DNA from: Musa acuminata AAA Group
Lineage: Eukaryota; Streptophyta; Magnoliopsida; Zingiberales; Musaceae
Direction: 5' to 3'
Length of the DNA stretch: 64,000 nucleotides
NCBI RefSeq assembly: GCF_036884655.1
Contig: NC_088340.1
Span: 10,721,001-10,785,000 of the forward strand
Of this stretch, positions 1 to 25,500 are shown in pieces. Every line of letters starts with the position of its first letter. Position 1 is the stretch's first letter. A model generated the notes under the pieces. The model ran no database searches. It was not told where the DNA came from and saw only the letters and a program-made list of their open reading frames with translations. Position numbers and translations under genes: made by a program.

Positions 1-1144
1 GGCTTTCTTGTCTTTGTTAATGTTTTATGGGTCGGATCGAACTGCCTGAAATGGGGTCGGTCCGCATATCGGTTCATGCTTGGACCAATACATAACCTGT
101 GTACTGGTTTGGTTGAAATGACAGCCAATGGTTTTTGGCATGTTGCCCACATGCAGGATGTAATTTATCTTTGCATCATTAAGGTTATCATTTGGAACTC
201 TTTTAATCGTTGTGTAGGCCTGTTTTCCACGATTTCATGAGTGAAGACATATATACATACGGTGCAAGTACAACTTGGGTACCAAACTGATGCAAACACA
301 AGTTAAACAAATATTATAAAGGATTGAGAGATGGGATAGGTAGAAGATTGTGGTAGCTAGATGGGATTATAATCATGATGAATTTCTGACTGTAGGAAGA
401 GATAGTCCATAAATAGAGTGAAAGGAAAAGGAGGTAGAATACTGTTGTGGGGAAGATGGAGGTCAGAAACAGGATGAAAATATTAGGAATGAGAAAAGGA
501 TGATTAAGGACACACTACATAAAAATATATTGTTAACAGAAAAGGTTTAACACTTCCATATACAAGTCTTTTAATTTAATCCCTATTTATAAGATAGATT
601 ACTAAGCAAACAAATAGGGGGACAATTCTCTACGTAATCAAATCTTATCAAAATCTTTTGGAAACCTAATGATCATACGATGCACTTGGATACCCCTTTG
701 GACTTATGGAAGTCTAGTTAGCCTAAAGTAACAAACATAGAATCGGATTTTATTAAAAACACCCTTCTTAATTTTTTGAAAAATCTGAACGAAAATTACA
801 GAAATATAAGTGCATTGTATTGATCATTAGGTTTCTTAATTTTAAGAAAATGTTTAGATCCAGTTAAATGTGACTCAATTACAGAAATATAATCATAAAT
901 AAACTTGACTTGACCCCTAAACTAAATCTAACTAATTTAGACTTTATCTAGGAGCATGGTTGCATCAATGTGTTTGTGCAACGGGACCATTATGTGCCAA
1001 TTGCATTAATGTGTTTTTATATGGGTGAAATTTGTATGTATATATAAATAACACATGTATATATATGTTTAAATCTGCACTGTACAAGTTTACTTGTATA
1101 ATTGTGTTTGAAATGTATTCTTGATGATACTGAATTTTCTCTAG
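1..1144 (+). other. Intron of the SR140/RRC1 gene, no exon recognised
   Basis: AT-rich sequence that ends at the acceptor TTTTCTCTAG just before the first recognisable exon. I find no segment matching the N-terminal part of the SR140 family here, so the first exons should lie to the left of the window. Nothing else is recognisable in it. Confidence 0.6.
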
Positions 1145-14829
<13,685 letters not shown>

Positions 14830-16151
14830 GCAGCTGAATCCAAAGCAGCAATTGGCTTCCAGAAGACAGATTGTTCTCAAAGGTATTTCAGATGTTCTCA
14901 TCAAGGTCTAGATTGTGCGTCAAAACCTTTGCTTCAAGGACTTTGGATGTGGAAGCAGGCCTTCGTTTTATTGATGTGAACATCACTTGGGTCAACTTGG
15001 TCTCAGAGGGATTATGGAAAGACCCTCTTCCATCACAATATGTAAGCTCTCCTAGTCGCAAGCTTTGTTGAAAATAATGCCTCTTATGCTAAGAATGGAG
15101 TAGTTTGCATATCTGCATTAGTTTATGTTATGTTGGACAAGTTGTTTGTAGAATTCAAATTTGCCATATTAGCCGGTGGTGAGTTACGGTTGATCAGATG
15201 CGAGCTTCTATTTTCATATTTGACAACCAATGCTTGTCGAATTTGTATTGGAGATCTAACCTTTGTTTATTGTATAATTGAAAAAAAATCATGGCGAGCT
15301 TTCCAGTTGGTTCAAGTTGTTGACTATGATTATAATGGCAGTGCTAGGTTTTCAAGGCGAGAGATTGCTTCTCCTAAAACTGTTAAGAGTCTTCTTATGG
15401 TACAAAATGATCTTCACAAGCATGTTTAGATAAGCAAAGTCTGCATTTATGATTGGTCTCTCTGCCACTTGTTACGATAGATTTCTATTATTCCAAACTT
15501 AAATACATCAATGGATACCGTCTGCAAGAGTCGCCTTACAGATTGGTATCTGAAGGATTTGTAATGCTGCTGCTTCCGGTGAAACTTAAATTCAAACAAA
15601 CGGCTCAAAATCGAACTCCATTGTCGAACAAGGTATGCCAACTCATCATTGTTTTTAGAGTCTACACATAGATTAGCTCATATTCATAATTTCATCTGTT
15701 TAGCTTTTCTGAGTTGATTTCACAACGTGGTCCTGCTAGGATTTGTCGGTTCACTCGGACTTGGGGACAAAAGAAGGCCATGTGAGATGTTGATTAAGGT
15801 GAATACACCACAAGTGAAGGAATGTGGTTAATAAACGAGAAAATAAATAAATAAGAACGACGTACAATAGCATACCTTTTGTGCAAATATAATATGGCTC
15901 ACCAAAATGCTTGGCCTTCAAAGCTGTTTGATTAAGAAACCTACAATATATATATATTTTTATTTATTTATTTATATTTATATATTTCATCTTCATACGT
16001 TAATTCGCAGGATTTTGTTTACCTCCGAGCACTTTTGTCTGCCTCAGCTGCTGAGGCGGCGCATGCCGAATGGATGCCATGAATGATGTTGTTCATTATC
16101 GAGCAAACTCAGAGAACAGAGTGACTGCAACGCCTCATCACAGGAAACACC

Positions 16152-16152
<1 letters not shown>
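14830..16152. other. 3' flank of SR140 gene
   Basis: Contains the likely 3' UTR of the SR140 gene directly after its stop codon, then AT-rich sequence. No reading frame with a recognisable product; the short frames at 15130-15671 lack family motifs. Confidence 0.5.

Positions 16153-16185
<33 letters not shown>
16153..16185. repeat. (GATA)n microsatellite
   Basis: About eight uninterrupted copies of GATA in the intergenic region downstream of the SR140 gene. Confidence 0.95.
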
Positions 16186-18924
16186 CTGTCATTGCTGAAG
16201 CACTTGACCCTGCAATGTTGCTCATCATATTATCTGCCCAATGATGGAGCATCTGAACCATATGATAAAATAATAGCCTGATCATAGCGTGACCAATCCG
16301 ATCAACACATTGACAAGAGACTCATGTGTCGTTCGATTACAGCAGATGGCAGAGTTCTCGACGGCGAGAAATAGTCATTTGGTCTCGGAGCACTCGGAGC
16401 CAAACACCATGCAGCAGCAATCAATCTGTTGTAATAATGGTCACAGCCAGACCTCATCTCTACCAGGAACTTTGTGCAGCACTTATTACAGTGAAACCAA
16501 CCACGGGAAACACAAGAGAAGAAGGATAGCTTTTGTGCAGCCAGTTCTCATGTCTACTTCTCAGCCTATTTAATGGGGGCAACAGTGACTTTGTGCACAG
16601 CGATTGCCCTTGGAGGACTTCCGTTCAAAGTTGTCTGCAGTTCAAATGTCTCATCAACAGGACACACGCAACTTCTTGGGAAGTGAGGGTTTTCGTGGGC
16701 AACTAACTCGATGACAGACAGACACCCTTCCTTCGAAGCGAAACACACAAGAAAGAGAAGCGAGTCTTCTGTTCCATACTACAGATACATATGCAAATGG
16801 AATCCTACAACAGTAGTAGTGTTCAAGAATTTCTTGTTTATGCCATGTTGACTACTCTGCTAAAAGTTTTACGACTTCCAATATGTGATCAGATATTGTA
16901 AATCACATAGGATCAGTGAGAATGCTATTAATATTCAGAAATCAACAAAGAAAATTCAAATAAGAGGAAGCCCATTTACATTATCTAATAATAAATAAAT
17001 ACTATTAATATTGATCAAACACAGAGAATAAATTTTTCTCTTGAATTAAAAGCAACTCCAAAGCTTCAATATTTTTTTTTGTACTGCTCTCACATAAATC
17101 AGGAAATCTTTTTAACATGATATTTAATATTTATAGAATAGATAAAACTTTCCTACTCGGATTTCGTATCCTACAACAATATTAATTCTAGAAATCTAAA
17201 AATAGCCAACTTTAGGAGTAAAAAAAAAATTCATGATTTATTGATGTGGCAATTGAACGGTAGACTTGACCATCTTTAACACGAAGCTCACTGTTGTTGG
17301 TCTGTCGGCCATTTGACATGGTCAGATAATTGACCTCCATTCCCATCAATGATAATTGGCCATTAATTATGATCTTTGCTGGTAGCATTTGAATAACAAA
17401 ATTGGTTAGTGATCCTTAATCCATTAACTGTTGTACAAAGAAAGTTTTGGAAGCAATCATCCACTTCCAAAACTTGGTGATGGATGCTATATTCCATAAT
17501 CTAAATGTTAGGAAGGTCTTGTTTTCCTTCACATGATCATCTTCTTGAAACAGTAGTGAAGTAGAAGAGGACCTGTTTGCTGACTTGTAGTTTCTCATGG
17601 AAATGACTCTTTCTTTTCTTTTACACAAATGAACATCTTATTTAAGCTTCATAGTTCTAATTAGTTGTCACCTTCATAAAAAAGAAAAATTGATCATCAT
17701 CATTCTTGATGAACTGCAAAACACTTTTTTTTCTCACAATATTTTCCTTTTCTTCTAACTTTCTCTATTTAATAAAATTTCTCATTGCCTCGCCATGTTG
17801 CTAAAAATGTTTCCTCTTAGAATCAAGCAGCCCCAAGTCTTCCAAAGTCAACTTTTATTTGGAAGCATGGAAGGATAACATCCCTTAATTATAAATCATG
17901 AGTCAATCTCGTATCATCCATCCATCATCAAAATAATAGCTTCCCTACAATCTTTCATGTCATTAAGCCTCAATCTGATTTCGAGTATTTTCTAGTGGTC
18001 AAAAGCATTGCTTCCACTTACCTATTATCTCATTATCTATTAAAAAAATAAAATATCTTATGCATAATAATAAATTAAAACTATTTAGAGTAAACTATCG
18101 ATAGGGTAGATAGATATCGGTGATGCTTGGATCGACATCAATTTAAGAAATATATGAATTTTTTAAAAAATATAATAAATATAGCATCGAGAAGATAAAA
18201 ACATATGGTTATTAGAAGCCTCGTTTGTGAATATAATAGAGAGAAAAGTGTGACAAATATGATGGATATAAATTTAATAGTTTCATCTTATGATCTTTAT
18301 CTCACCATCTAAAATCGTTTCCGGTGGGTAATTTTGACTTGCCAAAGTCATTGACCAAAAGGGGTTCATCAAAAGCACATTGCATGTTCTAAACATTAAT
18401 TCAATTTCCACACACGTTTCGACACTTACCTAATTCCGGTTGGACCAAGTCGATCGATGATTACGGCCATGGGTTAAATATGAAGGAAGGAGGTCAAATT
18501 TCGTATACACCCCTTCCCAAGTAATTGATTTCATATCCGTCCATCCTTCAGATATAAATGTCGGTACATAAATCAATTTAAAGTGCCTAATTTCGCTATT
18601 TTCGTATCTTGCAAGGATGGATATGTAAAAAGTGCCTAAACACCGTAAATAGTTGCTTTGGAATTGCTTTACCTTCAAGCCTTCCTTCCTTTCTACCGAT
18701 TCCCAAAACGAGAAGGGAATAAGGCGGAGAAGCGTCCGTGTGCGTGTTTTTATTTCCTTCTCAATCCGTCCGGCCAGCCTCTCCCTTTCTTCATCGGATC
18801 GACACACGCACGACGCCTCCTAATCCCAATCTATATCCCACCCCTGCAAGAAAATCCGCTCCCGAGAGGTGGAGAGGGAGACGGCTTCTAACAAATCCGC
18901 CGGCACTGCCACCTGGGAAACGTT
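16186..18924. other. Intergenic region between SR140 and ATG11
   Basis: No supported gene. A 94-codon frame at 16289-16573 starts with ATG but shows no domain, and its minus-strand shadow is equally featureless. The part from about 17200 on is AT-rich; its right end, near 18650-18924, turns pyrimidine-rich and GC-richer, as expected for the ATG11 promoter and leader. Confidence 0.5.
18334..18356. promoter_or_regulatory. Paired W-box-like motifs upstream of ATG11
   Basis: TTGACT at 18334 and TTGACC at 18351, 17 bp apart, with a further GTCA between them. TTGAC[C/T] is the core bound by WRKY factors, and some plant autophagy genes are WRKY-controlled. Such short words are common by chance, and the site lies about 0.9 kb upstream of the start codon, so function is only a suggestion. 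Confidence 0.25.
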
Positions 18925-19560
18925 TTGGATTCGGTCTCATCCATCGATCTATCTTTGATTCCGAGAAATCGTCGATTTCCCTTCGCATACCCTAGCCTTT
19001 TTTTGCTTCGATTGCTGTGGCACAAGAACCCTGTTCTCTCCGTCTCCCATTTTCTTTTCTCCCCCCTTTTCCGACTTCCGATTCCTTTCTTCTTGATTTA
19101 CATACAGCCGAGGCTGGTAGTTGTGGGATTGGGGATCGAAGAGAAAAGGGTTCTTTTGGCCATCGTTCTGGAAAAGTTTGGATTTTTAGCGGCTGGTTTC
19201 GATTCTAGGGTTCCGGTTTTAGGGGTGGAGGGAAAGAAGGGAAAAGGGGGAAGGGCAAGGGAGGAAGATGAGTTGCGGGTCGGCCGTCACCTCCACCACC
19301 AACGAGGGGTTCGTCCTCGGGCGGAAGCTCCTGGTCCACGTCGCCGAGAACGGGCACAGCTTGGAGTTCGAGTGCGACGGCGCCACCCCCGTCGAGGCCA
19401 TCCAGCGCTCGATCGAGGCCCTCTGTGGCGTCGCCATGGCCGACCAGCTCCTCCTCTGCCGCAACACCTCGCTGGACGCGCAGCAGTGCTTGTCATACTA
19501 CAAGCTTCCGCAGGACGATCGCGAGGTCTTCCTATACAACAAGGCCCGACTCCACGCTGA
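18925..19560 (+). other. Upstream ORF overlapping the ATG11 start out of frame
   Basis: An ATG-initiated frame of 211 codons begins 343 bases before the ATG11 start and ends 290 bases inside ATG11 exon 1, in another frame. Its product has no recognisable domain; the overlapping half is Arg/Pro/Gly-rich, as expected from GC-rich shadow translation. If the 5' UTR includes 18925, this frame would reduce initiation at the ATG11 start. It is not proposed as a protein gene. Confidence 0.35.
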
Positions 19561-22500
19561 CTCCCCACGGCCACACCCCGAAGCCATTGACGCCCCGAAA
19601 CTCGCCCTCCCTCCTCCGCCTTCCCGGACCCAGGATTCGCACCCTTTGGACAATGCCCCGGACCCGGCCCTCAAGGCATTGGTCTCTTACGAGCGCCAGT
19701 TCCGATACCATTTCCAGCTCGCAAATGTTGTGTATACATGCGCTCAGGCAAAGTTGGAGATCTGCAAGAGGTTGCTGAGGGAGCAACAGGTGCAGGGGAG
19801 GGCATTGGAGACGGCTCGAGGCAATCTGGAACACACGTACAGGAAGCTACACCAGAGGTACACGGAATTCGTCAAGTGCTTTTCCCAGCAGCACAGGAAC
19901 CATTCCGAACTCCTGGGTAATTTTGAGAGGGACTTGGAGAGGCTGCGGTCCTTGAAACTCCATCCGAGACTGCAGTCTGGGAACCGCAAGTGCTTGTTTG
20001 ATCTCGTGAAGGAGGATGACCTGAGAAAGTGGGTTGATGTCTGCTTCAATTCCCACCGGCAGTTTGAACTTAAAGTTTCGCAGCTGAAGACAAACTTTGG
20101 GGAACTCAAGAGAAAATTGGATAGTCTACTCTCATCCATGAACTCAGCTGGTTGGGGAGAATTGGAACATGCAATTAAAAATCATCTGAAGGTTCTTAAT
20201 GACCAGAAGAGTGTCATGCAGTCATTGAGGTTAGATTATTATGCTTCTTTTAGTCATTCCGATTTAACATAACCACTTGAGCGCCAGATCACTATTCTTT
20301 CAATTAAACCAAAGTGACTTAATATTGATTCACTTGACAATAATGCTTAGCAGAGATTTTAATGGCAACATTGGATGATAGTTTTGTCATCTGAAGATTT
20401 CATGGCCGTAGCAAGTTTGTGAGAAAGGTTCTATTGGCATGCCGCTTGAATAACCTTTGTAGCAATTCTATATGTGATCGGAAGTTTTATAATTTCTATA
20501 CTTGTTCTTTCTTTAATGTTTAAATGTAGCTTAGGTGCCTTTTTAAAGGGTATTGATTCACATAATACTCGGGTGAAAGACTATGTTTTACTCTCTGTAT
20601 TCCATTTAATACTCACATGGCACAACTGTAATTTAAATGGACAATTAAGTATATGCTTACATGGTGAGAGGTTCTACATCCTTCATTTTGGACCATGTAA
20701 ACTGATAACTTGAGATAATAAAGATGAGATGACAAAAACACACTCCACTATAAAAATTCGAGTGAAAAAAGTTCCTTATGTAACTGTCACAAAGTTACAA
20801 TGCATGCATAAAATCCTTGACCATTTACTATACAATTCTACTCATGTTTCACATCTTTTATGGGTCAGGTCTTTTAGAAGCTTTGCATGCACAGTTAAAC
20901 TGATCTTATCTTCTTCTTTTTCTCTATTTTTCCTATCCTTAGCATGAGCCTTCTCTTGCTCATTTTGAAGAGATATTTGGTTGAACATGCATCTTTTTTA
21001 CTACATGGAAAATTTCCTTCCAATTTTTTTCTCCTTTGTTCAGACTCGTTGACTTATCTTTAAGCTTACCTTGCCTTCTCTCTCTGCCCCTCTCTTTTCC
21101 TCCCTCCTTCCATCCATCCATCCATCCATCCATCCATCTATCCCTCGCTCTCTCCCTCCCTCTCTATTGTTTGGGTGTTGGGGGGAGTCTTTTCTCAGGG
21201 TTGAAGAGTCATCAATTCTATATATGTTAGAATGTCCCATTTTCTAGGAGTTCAACAGTGTTTTCATTAATATTAAAATGTTGAGTACCATAATCAGATA
21301 TAAACAAAGACTTCATTGGTGATGTTTATATGTTTAAGAAGTTATTTATGTGATAGATTATATGATACAATGTATGTGATTGAAGTGGTATATTGAGCAT
21401 ATTTGAACTATTCAATTTATGTAATTCAAATTTATAACTCTGAGAAGGAACCATAAACTACATATGACAGACACATATTCATACGTATGTGGACTGTATA
21501 GATGGACACATGGTTATATGTAGGTGTATTTGTGGATTCATTTACATGTCTATTGTGGATTGTATAAGCAGCCATATAATTTTTGGCTGTATATGCAGTT
21601 AGAAGACTGCATATTAGTTCATCTTATGTGATGCAACTATATAATTGCATTTACATATTTGGCTACATAGTTCTTGTCATATTCAATTGGATGAAAAAAT
21701 ATTGTTAATGACGTGTAGCTAAAAAAAATGAAACCTAATCTAGAACTTAGACAGGTCTGGGGCTGGGCTATTGCCTTCAATCCCTTTCATTCTCGAACAA
21801 TATAAACATAGTTGGAATTTAACTAATGATTATTATTAATGTATTGGATCTTATGATACATATTTAGATTAAAAATCTGTATTTGTATCAGATGTTATGT
21901 TGATCCTATCATGTGATCATGTAAGGGATGACTATAAGTGCATACTTATGTACTAGATCTATTTGCTCTGAGATGAAGCAAATTTTAACAGATCAATGAT
22001 ATGCCAAATCATGGAAGCAAAAATTTTTCAGATCTCTCTTGATATATTGTAGGGTTTTTCAATATCTATATCTAAAAGGAATTTCCACTTAAAATTTTAT
22101 GTGGAGATATTGGAGTGAAGTGACTTATTGTTTGCTAATAAAAAATATTTTGTGGCCCAGGTCATCTGCTGACAAATTATTTATTCATTATCTGCTGCCT
22201 CTGTTTCTTTTTTTTTTAATGCTAATTTGAATTGTAATGTAGGACTTTTATGTTTCTTATGCAGTAAGGATGTCGACACTGCAAAGAAACTTGTGGATGA
22301 TTCAGGTCTCCCACTGTCTGAAACACTTCGTCCTCATGATGCAGTTTCTGCCCTTGGCCGAATATATGATGTTCATGAAAAAAGTCATCTTCCAAATGTG
22401 CAGAATTGTGATCATGTTATGTCAAAGTTACTTGATAAATGCAAGGTTAAGAAAAATGATATGAATTTGTTGGTTCATCTCAGTATGCAAAAGGTCAAAT

Positions 22501-25500
22501 CTGTTCAGTTTGGCATCAGAGACATGATGAATGAACTTCATGCATTTCAAGAGGTAATGGGACATCAGGACAAAGAGTTTGAAAATTTAAAATTTGTCAA
22601 TGGTGTGGGACAGGCATATAGAGCTTGCCTTGCTGAAATTGTAAGAAGGAGATCTTCTTTGAAGTTATACATGGGCCTAGCTGGACAAATGGCCGAAAGG
22701 CTTGCAACAGAGAGAGAATCGGAGATCAGAAGACGAGAGTTGTTCTTCAAAACATGGAGTAAATACATTCCAAATGATATATTAGCAGCTATGGGATTGT
22801 TTGATTCACCCAGTCAATGTGATGTCAATATAACTCCTTTTGATACAAACTTGTTGGAAATTGATGTGATTGATGTTGATCGTTATGCACCACAGTCATC
22901 GATAGGCTTGGTCTCTAAGACTGAGAAGGATGTAGCGGAAAATGATTACTTGGCCACGTGTAGCGGTAGCAATATGATTAAATCTGAAGAAAGTTCTGTT
23001 CATAATGGTGAGAAGGTGGAGTTTTTGGAGGGTTGCGAATCAGTGGATATCGCTGGAACCAGCAAAATGGAAGTTGAGAATGCACTATTAAAAGCTGACC
23101 TTGCTTCGGCGATTGCTATGCTCTGTGCAATTGATGTTGCAACTCGATATGACCCCGTAGATGAAGGCACAAAGGATGATATGTTGAAAAATGTGAAGGA
23201 GAGGACAGCTGAAGCTCTTCGTGAAAAAGATGAGTTTGCCAATCGCCTTCGCTATATGTTAAATGTGAAGCAGGAGGAATGCCTGTCTTATGTGAAACGA
23301 ATTAAAGAGCTCGAGCAGAGATTATCAGATAAGTATTCCCAAGGGCAGAATCTTGTGTCTGTTAAAGATGTCTCTGATTCTGGCATTTCAGCTTTAAAGA
23401 ATGATGGCTATAAGTTGGAGAGTTTTGGAGAGGGGGAAAGTCGGATACCTTACACGTCAATGATGCCTATGGATGAGTTATCTAGTACATCTGGATTGGT
23501 GGATTCCAAGATAGAGCATGTGACTGGACCAAGTAAACCAGGAGAAGGTGGAGATGAGAGTATGACTGATCTTTCGGGCACACTGAATATGCGTTCTGTT
23601 GACTCCACACATAATTCTATGGATGCGTCAATGCTAGAGCAGCCTCGGGATGAAAGTCAGGTTGGTCCTCTTGTCAGTGAAGTGAAAATGATGACAGCCC
23701 AGATGACCATGGAAAAAGATTCATCTGGTGTCAACACTGAGATTCCTGTGAAAATGTTACCTTGTGAAACTGCTGATGAGCCAGTTTTGGAGTCAAAAGA
23801 CCTTGTACAAGACCTGCAAAATGCCCTTGCAGAGAAGTCAAATCAGTGCACTGATATGGAAAACAAGCTCAAAGCCACTGTGGAGGAGGTAAACTCACTT
23901 AAGAAAGAACTGGAGATCAGCCGAAATCTTCTTGATGAATCTCAGGTCAGTTGCTGCATTGGTAATCCGTTGAATAGCTAGCAAATGTACATGTTGAAAA
24001 ATTACTGTTCATCTTCTGAAGCTTTGAGAATCTGTGCAGGCTAATGTTGAAAAATTACTGTTCATCTAGTATAGCTGAGAATTTCATCTTTGAAAGTTAT
24101 TCAAAACTTCTATAGGCTAATGTTAATAGTTGGTTTGTTTAATCAATACTCCTTAATAATAGTCGTTCTGAAAATCCCAGTGCATTAGAATTTGGTTTAG
24201 ATGTTTTTTAATTTATTGTAGTTCAAGTAACACTTCTTTTATATCCTTAAGGTTGCTGTTCTTGTCTTTCATATCTGAGTTTCCAGTTGTTTAATTGTTT
24301 CATTGACAAGTTGACTCTTTTAGTGATTCTGATCAGACATCTTGGGTAGGAAATTCCAACATTGGTTATTCTACCTTTTTGGGTTACGGTGACTTTTATT
24401 AAGGTAATAACGAAATTCTACATGTTAATGTTGACTTGATCATATTCTTATCTTTTTACTTGATCCTTGATATCTTCAATAGGATAAGAATAGTCGGCTG
24501 CGCCATGTTTCCCACATTCTAAAAGATCAAGGAGTTTTGGAGTGAATAGGAAATGTTTCTCTTGGATAAAATGGTGTAATAACTATGCTTATCCCGGAAA
24601 GCATGTAGCCACTTTTTTTTTGTGGAGGGGCAACTAAGATATAGTCGTCAAGAGCACTATAATTTGCTCTTTTATGGAAGTACTTCCATCTTCCTGTAAA
24701 ATATCATTCAAGAAAAGTTACCTCAGCAATCTTGTAAAGTCAGGTCTGCATTCCATCCGATCTGCCATAATCAACTCCTAAAATTTGAGATGGGAAATGG
24801 GTCATATTGGCTTAATTTGGGAGGGAGGAAGTCTGACCTGATTTGGCTGGTTTGAACCAGATTTTAGGTTGATTTTGTCATATTCCAAAGATCTGGGGCA
24901 TCCCTAGGCAGTTTCTGCTTGATTCTTGGCCAATGTTGTCAATCCAACCTGACCATCTAATCCAGTGTTTTCAGTCCAGTCCCGGTCCCCATTTCTGATG
25001 TCGATGCCATCATGCTTTTGTTTAACTGCATCTTTTGTGGCTGAAACATGATTGGAACATATCTTACTGTCATGCTTCATGTTATTTTTACTTAACCAGG
25101 CTCTTTGTAGTGGTTATATACCATTATGGACATGCTTCCATAATTATGAAATATATTCTGTATTATCTCTTGTTCTCATCACTTGTTCAAGACATTTTTA
25201 GAAGGCTGTTTTTTACTTCCTGCAAGATGAACTGTGTGCACTTGGAGAATTGCCTACATGAAGCAAGAGAAGATGCCCATACTAATCTATGTGCTGCTGA
25301 TAGAAGGGCCTCGGAATATAATGCCTTGCGTTTAAAAGCAGTGAAGATGCACAGTTTATTTGAACGGTTTCGCAGTTGTGTTACATCTGGTGCTGCAGTT
25401 AGTTTTGCAGACTCATTCCGATCTTTGGCTCTGTCGCTTGCCAGGTATCTTTTGATAATTGAATTACCATTGTTGACAATATCCCCTTTGATCGTGTTTC

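Noticed and set aside
16289..16573. 94-codon plus-strand frame in the SR140-ATG11 interval
   Set aside because: No recognisable family and no supporting splice or promoter structure; length is within chance.
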